64,000 nucleotides of DNA, taken from contig JBNJGB010000002.1 of NCBI GenBank assembly GCA_051747385.1, forward strand, positions 227,504-291,503, in the 5' to 3' direction. This document shows positions 42,906-52,219 of this stretch, one piece after another. The stretch comes from JBNJGB01 sp051747385 (GTDB lineage: Bacteria > Myxococcota_A > UBA9042 > PHBI01 > JACKFB01). The position numbers were made by a program, and so were the translations under genes. Below the pieces are notes generated by a model. It searched no databases and had not been told where the DNA came from. It worked only from the letters and a program-made list of their open reading frames with translations. Positions within the stretch are counted from its first letter, which is position 1, and each line of letters starts with the position of its first letter.

Positions 42906-44552
42906 TCACAGGGTCGCGTCGGGGGCGGGAGCCCGGATCCCGAACCGCCGCCAGCCCTGCTCCTCGATGGCCCGCTCCACGGCCGGGTGCGGCGTGAGAT
43001 AGACCGCAGCCAGGACCCGATCGGGGCCCATGGGGATCTCGACGATCGAGGTCTGCGGCGGGAAGTCCTCCGCCTGCGCGCCGCCGAAGACACGGAACGC
43101 ACGCAGCGCGCGGAAGTCCCGGTGGGAACGCTCCGGCGGGCCGGGTCGCTTGATCCAGGGCTGCCCGAGGACCAGGTGCACGCGACGGGCGACCAGGTAG
43201 CGGACCGGGGCGATGCGCGCGTGGGCGATCTGCGCGTCGAACAGCCGGCCCTTCCGGGCGATCCACGGGTCGGTGAGGCCGAGCATGTCCACGGCGGGGA
43301 GCTCCGAGTAGAAGGGGATCGCCCCCGCCGCGGTGGTCGCGATGCGGACCTCGGCCTCGGGGAACGCCTGCCGGAGCGTCCGTCCGACGCCGATCCAGTC
43401 CTGGGACGGGTGCCGGAGGTGCGCGGCCAGCATGTCGACGGACTCGATGCCGCGGGTCGTCCGGAAGGTCCGGGCGTGGTCGACCGAGCCCGCGACGATC
43501 CACGTGGTCAGCGCCGCCGCGATCACCGGACGTCGGCCCCACGCCACGGCGAGCGCGCCGGCGAGGAGGAAGACGGCGGGCATCGCGGGGACCATGAACC
43601 GGAACTCCATGAAGTCGCCGCCCACGTGGACCAGGTAGGTGCACCAGGACAAGAGCGCCGCGGCCGGCCAGAGGAGCGCACGATGCGGCGAGCCCCGGAG
43701 GCGCGGGGCGGCCGCGAGGACGACGAGCGGCAGGGGCACCAGCCAGTAGGAGCGCAGGAAGGTCCACAGGTAGCGGGCGCCCTGCTTCCAGGGCGTGTCC
43801 GCCGTCACCTTCGCGTAGTACGTGTTGGGCAGGATGTCCCCGTACGTCCGGACCTTCCAGGCCAGCCACACGCCCACCACGACTGCGAAGGGGACGCAGA
43901 GCGCGGCGACGGCGGCGAGCCTGCGGCGACGGGAGGGCAGCGCCCCGGCCAGCGCCAGGGCCGCCAGGCCGATCCACACGCCGAGCACCGCCGAGTCCAT
44001 GCGCGTCAGCACGGCGGCCGCGAGCGCCACGGACACGGCGACGCCCCGGCCGGTCGACAGGGTCCCCCGGTACCCCCCGGCCACGAGGGCGGCCGCGACC
44101 GCGAGCCACATGGTCTGCATGGCGGTCTCCAGGCCGCTGGTGGCGTAGGCGCTCACGGTGTGGTTCGTGGCGAGTAGCGCCACCACCAGCAGGCCGGCCC
44201 ACCAGGGGCCCAGGAGGCGCTCCGAGAGCCTCCGCGCGGCTTCGAGCATGGCGACGAAGCAGGCCAGGCCGGCGACCTGGGAGAAGAGCACGGGATCGAG
44301 GTCCAGGAGGAACGGCGCGGCCACCAGGACCGTCCAGAGGAAGTTCGTGTATCCCTCGACGGCCTCCCCGGGGTTCCAGACCAGGCCGTGGCCCTCCGCC
44401 AGGTGCTCGGCGTAGCGGAGCGAGATGAAGGCATCGTCCAGGACGAAGCGGTTCGCCCAGGCCAGCGCCGCCGCGCCCCCCAGCGCGAGGATCACCGCCA
44501 CCGCGCGGAGGCGCGTCGGCCCGGGCCGGGGCGTCGTCTCGTCCCGCGCCAC
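42906..44552 (-). CDS. GT-C superfamily membrane glycosyltransferase
   Basis: 548 aa from the GTG at 44552, two bases after the upstream acyltransferase stop. About ten hydrophobic segments in the first 340 residues. The loop 'FVLDDAFISLRYAEHLAEGH' gives the DD motif of polyprenyl-sugar-dependent GT-C enzymes, followed by 'GLVWNPGEAVEGYTNFLWTV', a signature seen in many uncharacterised members of the ArnT/arabinofuranosyltransferase group. The C-terminal 180 residues are soluble, probably periplasmic. Likely modifies an envelope glycan or lipid. No Shine-Dalgarno is clear, consistent with coupling. Confidence 0.7.
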   Translation of the reverse strand: MARDETTPRPGPTRLRAVAVILALGGAAALAWANRFVLDDAFISLRYAEHLAEGHGLVWNPGEAVEGYTNFLWTVLVAAPFLLDLDPVLFSQVAGLACFVAMLEAARRLSERLLGPWWAGLLVVALLATNHTVSAYATSGLETAMQTMWLAVAAALVAGGYRGTLSTGRGVAVSVALAAAVLTRMDSAVLGVWIGLAALALAGALPSRRRRLAAVAALCVPFAVVVGVWLAWKVRTYGDILPNTYYAKVTADTPWKQGARYLWTFLRSYWLVPLPLVVLAAAPRLRGSPHRALLWPAAALLSWCTYLVHVGGDFMEFRFMVPAMPAVFLLAGALAVAWGRRPVIAAALTTWIVAGSVDHARTFRTTRGIESVDMLAAHLRHPSQDWIGVGRTLRQAFPEAEVRIATTAAGAIPFYSELPAVDMLGLTDPWIARKGRLFDAQIAHARIAPVRYLVARRVHLVLGQPWIKRPGPPERSHRDFRALRAFRVFGGAQAEDFPPQTSIVEIPMGPDRVLAAVYLTPHPAVERAIEEQGWRRFGIRAPAPDATL

Positions 44553-44554
44553 GA

Positions 44555-45559
44555 TCAGACGAAGCGGGCGGACCCGCGGGTCTTCCGCGTGTCCTCGCCC
44601 TCCACGGGGCGGTGGCGCGGGTCCAGGAGGGCCTCGATGCGGCCCATGACCATGTCCACGAGGCCCTGGAACTCCTCCTCCCAGCGCGTCTCGGCCTCCG
44701 GCGAGAAGGGCTGGAACTCCTCCGGGATGTGGAACGGGGCCATGTCCTCCCAGGTGATGGGCTCGCCGAAGCGGTAGACGATCTCTCCCCCGCGGGCCCA
44801 GGGGGAGCCGCCGGGATAGACCCGATCGCTCCCGTTGCACCCCACCGGGACGATGGGGTGTCGGAGCTTCAGGGCCATCTGCGACAGGCCGGTGTGCCCC
44901 TTGCCCAGGCGCACGGAGCGCGTGCCTTCGGGGAAGACCAGCAGGTCCAGCCCCTTGGCGAACGCCTCCCCGTTGAGGTCCACGAAGCGCCGCATCATGT
45001 AGCGGAACACGGCGTCCGCGGCCTCCGCCCAGTCCTCCCGCGCCGGGTCGAAGCGCCGCCCGAGGATCTCGTGCGCGCTCCTGAACAAGGGGGTCAGGGA
45101 GGCTGGCGGCGACGCGTCGAGGGCCTCGCCGTCCCCGCGGGCCACCGCCTCGACCCGGGCGCGGAGGAAGGCGTACTCCTCCGACTCGGGGAGCCGGTCC
45201 AGGGTGTTCAGGACATCCCGGGTGATGATGTATCCGCGCGAGACCGTCGGGATGTTGTTCATCCACTCCATGAACTTCGCGACGGCCGGGTGCTCGTAGT
45301 ACTTCGCCTTGACCCAGGTCGCCGTGAAGCGCCCCGCGGTGTGGTACAGCCGGTACTGGAAGGGCCAGTAGTTGTAGCGGTCCGTGTGGTTCATGGCGAA
45401 GAAGACCGGCTCGTCGGGGACCCGCTCGAGGCCCTCGAACCGGATCCGCACCCGCGGCGGGAGCTCGTAGTTCGTCGCCAGGCCCGTCCAGGCCATGAGC
45501 ATCTGGCCCAGGGGGCGTCCGGAGAGGCGGATGCGTTCGAGGCGGGGGATGTCGAGCAT
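44555..45559 (-). CDS. 1-acyl-sn-glycerol-3-phosphate acyltransferase-like (PlsC superfamily)
   Basis: 334 aa, ATG with GGAGGT 4 nt upstream. Acyltransferase block 'FFAMNHTDRYNYWPFQYRLY' near residue 58, glycerolipid motif III 'LLVFPEGTRSVRLGKGHTGL' and 'PIVPVGCNGSDRVYPGG'. The H-x4-D catalytic pair is not standard: after His58 the Asp is at +2 and an Asn at +5. Length exceeds PlsC (about 245 aa) by a helical insert of charged residues. Upstream of and coupled to the GT-C gene, so possibly in the same envelope lipid route (inference). Confidence 0.7.
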   Translation of the reverse strand: MLDIPRLERIRLSGRPLGQMLMAWTGLATNYELPPRVRIRFEGLERVPDEPVFFAMNHTDRYNYWPFQYRLYHTAGRFTATWVKAKYYEHPAVAKFMEWMNNIPTVSRGYIITRDVLNTLDRLPESEEYAFLRARVEAVARGDGEALDASPPASLTPLFRSAHEILGRRFDPAREDWAEAADAVFRYMMRRFVDLNGEAFAKGLDLLVFPEGTRSVRLGKGHTGLSQMALKLRHPIVPVGCNGSDRVYPGGSPWARGGEIVYRFGEPITWEDMAPFHIPEEFQPFSPEAETRWEEEFQGLVDMVMGRIEALLDPRHRPVEGEDTRKTRGSARFV

Positions 45560-45752
45560 GGCACCTCCGAGGCGCCGAGGGGGCACGGCGCGCACGACTG
45601 TCCTCCCATGTGACATGGCCGGGCCGCTGCTGGCCAGTCTTCCGGCCGATTGCTAACCTCGCAGGCACTCGCACATGCCCCACGACACCGGACGACGGGC
45701 GCCCGCCGCGCGTTCGCGATCCGGTGATCCCAGGCCGCGGCGGAGGTTCGCC

Positions 45753-47705
45753 ATGGCACGCAACGTCGCGCAGAAGCTCCTGGAGGACCACCTGGCCGGC
45801 GGCCGGATGACGCCGGGCGAGGAGATCGGCCTGCGGATCGATCAGACCCTGACCCAGGACGCCACCGGCACCATGGTCATGCTGGAGCTGGAGGCCATGG
45901 AGCTGGATCGGGTCCGCACGGAGCTGTCGGCCCAGTACGTGGACCACAACCTCATCCAGGAGGACTTCCGGAACCCGGACGACCACCTCTTCCTGCAGAG
46001 CGCCTGCGAGCGCTTCGGGATCTGGTTCAGCCGGCCCGGCAACGGCGTGAGCCATCCGGTCCACATGCAGCACTTCGGGGCGCCGGGGAAGACGCTCCTG
46101 GGCTCCGACAGCCACACCTGCGCCGCCGGGGCCATCGGGATGCTCGCCATGGGGGCCGGCGGGCTGGAGGTGGCCATGGCCATGGCCGGCGAGCCCTTCC
46201 ACGTGAAGGCGCCGCAGATCTGGGGCGTCCGCCTGGAGGGCACCCTGCCCGACTGGGTCAGCGCCAAGGACGTCATCCTGGAGATGCTCCGACGGCACGG
46301 CGTCCGGGGCGGCGTGGGGCGCATCGTGGAGTACCACGGGCCCGGCCTCGACTCGCTGACCGCGTGGGATCGCCACGTCGTCGCCAACATGGGCATGGAG
46401 CTGGGCGCCACGGCCACCATCTTCCCGTCCGACGAGGAGACCCGCCGTTTCCTCGCGTCCGTGGACCGCGCCGACGAGTGGCGCGAGATCGTCGCCGACG
46501 AAGGGGCCACCTACGACGTGGAGGAGACCGTCGACCTGTCGAAGCTGGAGCCCCTCATCGCGAAGCCCTCCAGCCCAGGGAACGTCGTGCCCGTCCGGGA
46601 GGTGGCCGGCGAGCCCATCTACCAGGCGTACATCGGGTCGTCGGCGAACCCCGGCTTCCGGGACTTCGCCGTGCCGGCGGCCATGGTCCGCGGCCGCACC
46701 GTCGCCCACGGCGTGTCGTTCGACGTGAACCCGTCCTCCCGGGGTATCCTGGACGATCTGGTGAAGGAGGGGTGGCTCGGCCCGCTCATCCAGGCCGGCG
46801 CGCGGCTTCACCAGGCCGGCTGCAACGGCTGCATCGGGATGGGCCAGGCGCCGGCGACGGGTCGGAACAGCCTGCGCACGGTCCCCCGGAACTTCCCCGG
46901 CCGCTCGGGCACGAAGGAGGATCGCGTGTTCCTCTGCAGCCCGGAGACGGCCACCGCGTCGGCGCTCACCGGGCGGATCACCGACCCGCGGGACATGGAC
47001 ATGGACTGCCCGGAGGTGCGGCTGCCCGACAGGCCGACGACCCTCTGGTCCAACCTGGAGCCGCCCGCGGAGCCCTCCGGGCCGCCCGTGGAGCTGGTCA
47101 AGGGCCCGAACATCGCGTCCCTTCCGGAGATGGAGCCCCTGCCCGACCGCGTGGAGATCCCCGTCCTGCTGAAGGTGGGCGACGACATCTCCACCGACGA
47201 GATCATGCCGGCGGGCGCGCGGGTCCTCCCGTTCCGGAGCAACGTGCCCGAGATCGCCCGCTTCTGCTTCGAGCCCGTGGACGAGAGCTATCCCGACCGG
47301 GCCATGGAGGCGCGGGACCGGGGCGGCCACGCCATCGTCGGGGGCAGCAACTACGGCCAGGGCTCGAGTCGAGAGCACGCAGCCCTGGCGCCGCGCTACC
47401 TGGGCCTGCGGGTGGTCGTCGCGAAGGGCTTCGCCCGGATCCACTGGCAGAACCTCGTGAACTTCGGCGTGCTCCCCCTGGAGTTCGTGGACGAGGGCGA
47501 CTACGACGCCGTGGAGGGCGGCCAGACCCTGGTCCTCGACGGCGTCTGGGACGCCCTGGAGGCCGGCGAGGAGGTGACCGCCCGCGTCGGCGACCGGGAG
47601 GTGACCCTGCGCCACCGCCTGTCCCCGAGGCAGCGCGAGGTCCTGCGGGAGGGCAGCCTCGTCGACTGGGCGCGGGAGCACACCGAGGCCGGGGGGAGCG
47701 CATGA
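45753..47705 (+). CDS. Aconitate hydratase
   Basis: 650 aa, ATG after CGGAGG. TCA-cycle isomerisation of citrate and isocitrate, 4Fe-4S enzyme. N-terminal 'TQDATGTMVMLELEAMELDR', 'KTLLGSDSHTCAAGAIGMLA' with the first cluster Cys, and 'QAGCNGCIGMGQAPATGRNS' with the other two Cys; C-terminal swivel domain 'GDDISTDEIMPAGARVLPFR' and 'VGGSNYGQGSSREHAALAPR'. It is the short (about 650 aa) bacterial aconitase type, not the 890-aa AcnA. Homoaconitase activity cannot be excluded. Confidence 0.9.
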   Translation: MARNVAQKLLEDHLAGGRMTPGEEIGLRIDQTLTQDATGTMVMLELEAMELDRVRTELSAQYVDHNLIQEDFRNPDDHLFLQSACERFGIWFSRPGNGVSHPVHMQHFGAPGKTLLGSDSHTCAAGAIGMLAMGAGGLEVAMAMAGEPFHVKAPQIWGVRLEGTLPDWVSAKDVILEMLRRHGVRGGVGRIVEYHGPGLDSLTAWDRHVVANMGMELGATATIFPSDEETRRFLASVDRADEWREIVADEGATYDVEETVDLSKLEPLIAKPSSPGNVVPVREVAGEPIYQAYIGSSANPGFRDFAVPAAMVRGRTVAHGVSFDVNPSSRGILDDLVKEGWLGPLIQAGARLHQAGCNGCIGMGQAPATGRNSLRTVPRNFPGRSGTKEDRVFLCSPETATASALTGRITDPRDMDMDCPEVRLPDRPTTLWSNLEPPAEPSGPPVELVKGPNIASLPEMEPLPDRVEIPVLLKVGDDISTDEIMPAGARVLPFRSNVPEIARFCFEPVDESYPDRAMEARDRGGHAIVGGSNYGQGSSREHAALAPRYLGLRVVVAKGFARIHWQNLVNFGVLPLEFVDEGDYDAVEGGQTLVLDGVWDALEAGEEVTARVGDREVTLRHRLSPRQREVLREGSLVDWAREHTEAGGSA

Positions 47706-47794
47706 ACGCCACGGAGCGCGCGTTGTTCCTCGGCATCGGGCGGGTCGCGGAGGCCCACCGCGAGCTCGGCAACGCCAGCCCCAAGCGCACGTGA
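47702..47794 (+). CDS. Possible 30-aa small protein, coupled to aconitase
   Basis: ATG overlaps the aconitase TGA (ATGA). 'MNATERALFLGIGRVAEAHR' then 'ELGNASPKRT'. No similarity known to me. Its reality rests only on the overlap. Confidence 0.25.
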   Translation: MNATERALFLGIGRVAEAHRELGNASPKRT

Positions 47795-47822
47795 CGGCGG
47801 CGCCGGCGACCGGCGCGATTTG

Positions 47823-47851
47823 TTGACTCCCGGCGGGGTCCGTGGTGTGCC
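47823..47851 (+). promoter_or_regulatory. Candidate promoter TTGACT-N17-TGTGCC
   Basis: Good -35 TTGACT with a weak -10, 21 nt before the L,D-transpeptidase start at 47872. Confidence 0.3.
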
Positions 47852-47871
47852 TCGCATCCGGAGGAGTCCAC

Positions 47872-50031
47872 GTGGCGAAGGGGACACACAGCCGGGAGGC
47901 CCTGGTGGGCGTCGGGATGGCGGGCCTGATGCTGGGCTCGCTGTCCGCCGCGATCGTGGAGGCGCCGTCGAAGCCCGGGGAGGCGGCGGCAAAGACCGCG
48001 CCCTCGGGGCCGCGCGGATCCGCCGACGCCGGGTCCCGGGCGCGTGTTCGGGACGAGCCGGATCCCCTGGAGGCCGTGGTGGACGCCCTGGAGGCGGCCC
48101 ACGCGAGGGTGCACGAGGCGCCCGCGGGAGGGGACGCAGACGCGGTGCCCGAGCCCCTGGTGGAGGCGATCGAGGAGGACGACTGGCTGGTCTCGCTGCG
48201 GCTGGACCTGCACCGCCGAGCGGGCGCGGGCGCCCTGGTGGACGCGGGCGGGGCGACGCCGGCCGCGCGAGCCCTGGTGGACCTGCTCGAGCGCATCGAT
48301 CGCCACGGTCTGGACCCGGCGGACTACGGGATGCCCGACCTGGCCGAGGATCTCGCCGCGTTCGAGGACGACCTGGACGCGCCGGACGTGACGCCGCCGG
48401 CGGAGGCGGGAGCGGCGGGATCGGCGATGGTCGCGATCCTGCGCGCGCCGCACTTCGATCGGGATCGCACCCTGCGCCGTCTGCGGGACGCCGGCGGGGC
48501 CCCGCGGCCCGGACAGGTGGAGGCTGTCGCGGATGCCCTGGTGGCGGTGGAGCGGGGGCCGGCGGCGCTGGCGAGGGCGGCCGCCCTGGAGGCGCGCCTC
48601 GGCCGCGCGCTGGTCCGGCTGGTCCTGGACATGCGCTACGTCAAGGAGACCGGGCCCTTCGAGATCACCTGGAACGAGCGGAACCTGGCGAACGACGAGG
48701 AGGTGCGCGGCGACCTCCTGGACCTGGCCGCGGGCGTGGTGGCGGCCCCCGATCCGGAGGCGGCCCTGGTGGGGCTGAATCCGCCGCACCCTCAATACGA
48801 GCGCATGCTGGAGGTCTACGCCCACTACCGCGAGGTGGCGGACTCCGGCTGCCACGAGGTGCTCCCGGAGGAGTGGAGGCTGGAGCCGGGCGACGAGGGC
48901 CCGGAGGTGGAGCGCCTCCAGGAGCGGATGGCCTGCGAGGGCTACTACAAGGGCGACGTCGACGGGCGCTACGGCGACGCGCTGCTGGAGGCCGTGAAGG
49001 ACTACCAGCGGCACCACGAGCTGGATCCCGACGGCTACGTCTGGGAGGGCACGCTCCGGAGCATGAACGTGTCCATGGAGCGCCGGGCCGAGCAGGTGGC
49101 GCTGACCCTGCAGCGCATGCGCGAGAGCCACGTGGGCGAGCTCGGCGACTACTACCTGCGCATCAACCTGCCCGCCTTCGAGCTCCAGGTGGTCGAGGAC
49201 GGCGAGATCATCCGGCGGCAGCGGATCATCGTGGGCGCCAACCGGCTGGACGACGACAAGGTGAAGCTCGTCCAGGGCCACATCAACCGGACGAAGCTGA
49301 TGACCACCCGCCTGCACACGGTGGTCATCTACCCCTACTGGTACGTGCCGGAGCGCGTCGCCCAGGGGGAGATCAAGAAGAAGCTGGAGGACAACCCGGA
49401 CTACCTCGAGGAAAAGCACATCATCCAACAGGAGATGCCCGGGGGCGGCGAGGTCCTCGTGCAGCAGGGCGGCGAGCAGAACCCCCTGGGCGACGTGAAG
49501 TTCCTCCTGGAGGAGTCCGAGGCCATCTACCTCCACGACACGGACAAGCCGGACCTCTTCGAGCACCGGCGGCGGGACTTCTCCCACGGCTGCATCCGCG
49601 TGCAGGGCGCCGTGGAGCTCGCGAAGTGGCTGCTCCTGAAGGACGGCAAGGCGGGCCACCGCGTGAAGCGGAGCTTCACGAAGGAGGTGGTCCGCCACGG
49701 CTACAGCCTGAACGAGCCGATCCCCCTGGTCACCGAGTACATGACCGTGGACGTCATGGAGGACGGCGGCCCCATCTTCCTGACGGACATCTACGGCTAC
49801 GACCGCGCGTACCGGAGGGGCGACCTTCCGCCCCAGGTCACCGCCCGCTGGGGCTCCGGCGACCTGCGCCCCCACTGGGTCCCCTACGTCCCCGAGGAGG
49901 TCGTCCAGGAGTGGCGCGACGAGGGCCTGCACGCCCCCCACGACTACGACCCCGAGGAGTGGCAGGGGGACGGCGCGGAGGACGCGGCCTCGGAGGACGC
50001 CGAGGACAGCGACGCTCCCGCGGAGGAATAG
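47872..50031 (+). CDS. L,D-transpeptidase, YcbB/LdtD type (second copy)
   Basis: 719 aa. GTG at 47872 is chosen for GGAGGAG 5 nt upstream and a following signal peptide ('ALVGVGMAGLMLGSLSAAIV'). A helical N-terminal scaffold to about 345, PG_binding_1 ('EVERLQERMACEGYYKGDVD'), then the YkuD domain with 'AIYLHDTDKPDLFEHRRRDF' and catalytic Cys574 in 'FSHGCIRVQGAVELAKWLLL'. 'PIFLTDIYGYDRAYRRGDLP' matches the tail of the first transpeptidase (10546-12555). Acidic Glu/Asp-rich C-terminus. The two copies share domain order but differ in orientation and sequence. Confidence 0.85.
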   Translation: MAKGTHSREALVGVGMAGLMLGSLSAAIVEAPSKPGEAAAKTAPSGPRGSADAGSRARVRDEPDPLEAVVDALEAAHARVHEAPAGGDADAVPEPLVEAIEEDDWLVSLRLDLHRRAGAGALVDAGGATPAARALVDLLERIDRHGLDPADYGMPDLAEDLAAFEDDLDAPDVTPPAEAGAAGSAMVAILRAPHFDRDRTLRRLRDAGGAPRPGQVEAVADALVAVERGPAALARAAALEARLGRALVRLVLDMRYVKETGPFEITWNERNLANDEEVRGDLLDLAAGVVAAPDPEAALVGLNPPHPQYERMLEVYAHYREVADSGCHEVLPEEWRLEPGDEGPEVERLQERMACEGYYKGDVDGRYGDALLEAVKDYQRHHELDPDGYVWEGTLRSMNVSMERRAEQVALTLQRMRESHVGELGDYYLRINLPAFELQVVEDGEIIRRQRIIVGANRLDDDKVKLVQGHINRTKLMTTRLHTVVIYPYWYVPERVAQGEIKKKLEDNPDYLEEKHIIQQEMPGGGEVLVQQGGEQNPLGDVKFLLEESEAIYLHDTDKPDLFEHRRRDFSHGCIRVQGAVELAKWLLLKDGKAGHRVKRSFTKEVVRHGYSLNEPIPLVTEYMTVDVMEDGGPIFLTDIYGYDRAYRRGDLPPQVTARWGSGDLRPHWVPYVPEEVVQEWRDEGLHAPHDYDPEEWQGDGAEDAASEDAEDSDAPAEE

Positions 50032-50051
50032 GACCGCCGGCCCCGGCGGTC
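50032..50051. terminator. Hairpin GACCGCCG-GCCC-CGGCGGTC (dispersed repeat copy B)
   Basis: Begins at the base after the transpeptidase stop. Same 8-bp stem as at 3169 and 55250; only the first loop base differs. Lies between convergent genes. Confidence 0.65.
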
Positions 50052-50081
50052 ACCAGGCTGTCCCGACCGGCGAGGAAGCGT

Positions 50082-50561
50082 CTACTCGGCCTGGCAGATG
50101 CGCTTGATGGTCCCGGTGCCGGTCGGCGGCAGGGAGCAGTCGTTCCACCCCGAAGCGAACGCCTGGCAGTCCGACTCGGACCCGCACTGCAGGACCACGT
50201 GCCGCCACGCGCCCTCGCCGCCGGACGGGTAGACGCACTCGAAGACCGGGTCGTTGTCGTCGGCGATCTTGCTGGCCTCGTCCCCGCAGTCGCAGCCGCG
50301 CGTGCAGAAGCCGAACTGGCTGTTGACGTTGTTGCCGTTCTCGCCCGGCATCATGCACTCGCCGAACGCGCACTCGTCGTCGCTGGCGCACTCCTCACCG
50401 ATACCCAGCTTGGACGTGTCCTCGTTCTGGTAGTTGTAGTCGCACGTGGTCGTGGGCCCGTTGCCCCCGTTGTCATCGTCTTCGCCCGTCACGGTGTCGC
50501 AGGCGAACAGGAAGAGGGCCGCCGACAGGGCGAGGGTGACGCGGAGAAGGGGCTGGAACAT
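50082..50561 (-). CDS. Cys-rich lipoprotein, unknown function
   Basis: 159 aa. Signal peptide with lipobox 'AALFLFAC' (Cys21), then a Gly/Asn/Asp-rich linker and about ten Cys in a domain with 'IGEECASDDECAFGECMMPG', 'FGFCTRGCDCGDEASKIADD' and 'SLPPTGTGTIKRICQAE'. The Cys spacing recalls small disulphide-rich domains of myxobacterial lipoproteins, but I recognise no family. Probably surface or periplasmic. Divergent from the CorC gene. Confidence 0.65.
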   Translation of the reverse strand: MFQPLLRVTLALSAALFLFACDTVTGEDDDNGGNGPTTTCDYNYQNEDTSKLGIGEECASDDECAFGECMMPGENGNNVNSQFGFCTRGCDCGDEASKIADDNDPVFECVYPSGGEGAWRHVVLQCGSESDCQAFASGWNDCSLPPTGTGTIKRICQAE

Positions 50562-50698
50562 GGACGTCTCGCTCTTGGTTGTCGGGTGGTAGCCATCGGC
50601 AGCCGTGATAGTATGCTCCCCATGCACGACGGCGCAATCCGGTCCCCGCGGGTCTCGACGGGCCGCGCCGCGTTCAACCATCCCCGATAGCAGCGCGT

Positions 50699-52066
50699 TT
50701 GGATCCCACACTAGAAGCCGCCTTCATCCTGCTCCTCGTCGGGCTCTCCGCGCTCTTCTCGGGTATGGAGACCGCCCTCGTGAGCCTGTCGGACGTCCGG
50801 CTGCGCTCCATGGCGGAGTCCGACGAGCGCATGCCGCGTCTGCTGCGCCTGTGGGTCGACGAGCCCAACGACGTGCTGGCGATGCTCCTCATCGGCAACA
50901 ACGTCGTGAACATCACGGCCAGCGCCCTGGCCACGGACTTCACCGAGCGCATGCTCCGGGGAGGCGAGTGGTCCGGATGGGGCATCCCGATCGCGGTCGG
51001 CGCCATGACGCTGCTCATCCTGATCTTCGGCGAGGTGGCGCCGAAGACCTACGCCAAGCACCACCCGGAGCACTACGCCAAGGCGCTCCCGCTCCTGAAC
51101 CCGTTCTACGCCGCCACCCTCCCGTTCATGCGGGTCCTCGTCTACCTGACCCGGCGCATCGTACGCTGGATGGGCGGGGACGTGGCCTCGGAGCGGGCCA
51201 CCGTGACGGAGGAGGACATCGAGGAGATGGTCCGGGTCGGCCGCATCGAGGGCTCTCTGGACCCCGCCGCCACTCGGCTGCTGACCGGTGTCCTCGAGCT
51301 CGACGAGAAGGTGGCCCGGGAGATCATGGTGCCACGGACCGACATCGTCGGGATCCCCGTCGACACGCCCATCGAGGACGTGGTCGCCGCAGTCACCGCC
51401 TCGGGTTACTCCCGCTATCCCGTCTACCGCGAGAGCGTCGACGACGTCATCGGCGTCCTGTACGTGAAGGACCTCCTCTCCGCGGTCCTCACACAAGGCC
51501 GCGGCAACGTCAGCCTCGAGGAGATCCTCCGGGATCCCATGATCGTGCCGGAGAACATCGCCCTGCCCGACCTGCTCCTGGCCATGAAGCGCGAGCGGGT
51601 CCACCTGGCCGTCATCGCGTCCGAGTACGGGGGCGTCGACGGCGTCGTGAGCCTCGAGGACATCGTCGAGGAGGTCTTCGGGGACATCTACGACGAGCAC
51701 GACCTGGGCCGGGCCCCCATCCGACGCCTGGGCGACGGCAAGTGGGTGGTCGACGGCGTGGTCACCATCAGCGATCTCGAGGATCAGCTAGGCCTGGAGC
51801 TCTCCCTCGGCGACGAGGGGCAGGAGTACGAGACCGTCGCCGGCCTGCTGATGCGAGCCGCCGGGAGGATGCCCGAGGCCGGCTTCACGCACCGCGCGGG
51901 CGGCCTGGTCTTCGAGGTCAAGCGCTCGGACGCCACGCGGCTGGCGGAGGTGGCCGTCCACCGACTCACCCCCGAGGACGACGTCGCCGCGGAGGAGGGC
52001 GAGGGGGACGTCGAGGTCCGACAAGGGCCCGGGGACGCGGCCGGAGGCGCCTCGTCCTCCGGCTGA
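50699..52066 (+). CDS. CNNM/CorC family transporter (DUF21, CBS pair, CorC_HlyC)
   Basis: 455 aa, TTG start; no ATG or GTG fits. DUF21 membrane domain with about four segments: 'EAAFILLLVGLSALFSGMET', 'DVLAMLLIGNNVVNITASAL' and 'LIFGEVAPKTYAKHHPEHYA'. Then a CBS pair ('VMVPRTDIVGIPVDTPIEDV' region, and 'VIASEYGGVDGVVSLEDIVE') and a CorC_HlyC transporter-associated domain ('DGVVTISDLEDQLGLEL'). Family members export Mg2+ or Co2+. Acidic tail. Confidence 0.9.
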   Translation: MDPTLEAAFILLLVGLSALFSGMETALVSLSDVRLRSMAESDERMPRLLRLWVDEPNDVLAMLLIGNNVVNITASALATDFTERMLRGGEWSGWGIPIAVGAMTLLILIFGEVAPKTYAKHHPEHYAKALPLLNPFYAATLPFMRVLVYLTRRIVRWMGGDVASERATVTEEDIEEMVRVGRIEGSLDPAATRLLTGVLELDEKVAREIMVPRTDIVGIPVDTPIEDVVAAVTASGYSRYPVYRESVDDVIGVLYVKDLLSAVLTQGRGNVSLEEILRDPMIVPENIALPDLLLAMKRERVHLAVIASEYGGVDGVVSLEDIVEEVFGDIYDEHDLGRAPIRRLGDGKWVVDGVVTISDLEDQLGLELSLGDEGQEYETVAGLLMRAAGRMPEAGFTHRAGGLVFEVKRSDATRLAEVAVHRLTPEDDVAAEEGEGDVEVRQGPGDAAGGASSSG

Positions 52067-52074
52067 CCGGCTCG

Positions 52075-52104
52075 TTGACCCGGCGGAACGCCGACGGATA
52101 GACT
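52075..52104 (+). promoter_or_regulatory. Promoter TTGACC-N18-TAGACT
   Basis: -35 TTGACC at 52075-52080, -10 TAGACT at 52099-52104, directly after the CorC stop. Would serve the coiled-coil gene and perhaps the ATPase gene. Confidence 0.45.
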
Positions 52105-52219
52105 CCGAGACGCATTCCGAGCGTTCACTCGGACGCCGGGAATGGCTCGTGCCGTCGCCTGTTCCCGCGGGTACGGCACGAGTATGAGCGGGGCACCACA
52201 GGACGCAGCGAGAGACCGC

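Noticed and set aside
42906..48296. Very long open frame on the minus strand (about 1,796 codons)
   Set aside because: Only the first 549 codons before its end (42906-44552) look like a real protein; the rest is antisense to aconitase and out of frame in the acyltransferase. Long spurious frames are common at this GC content.
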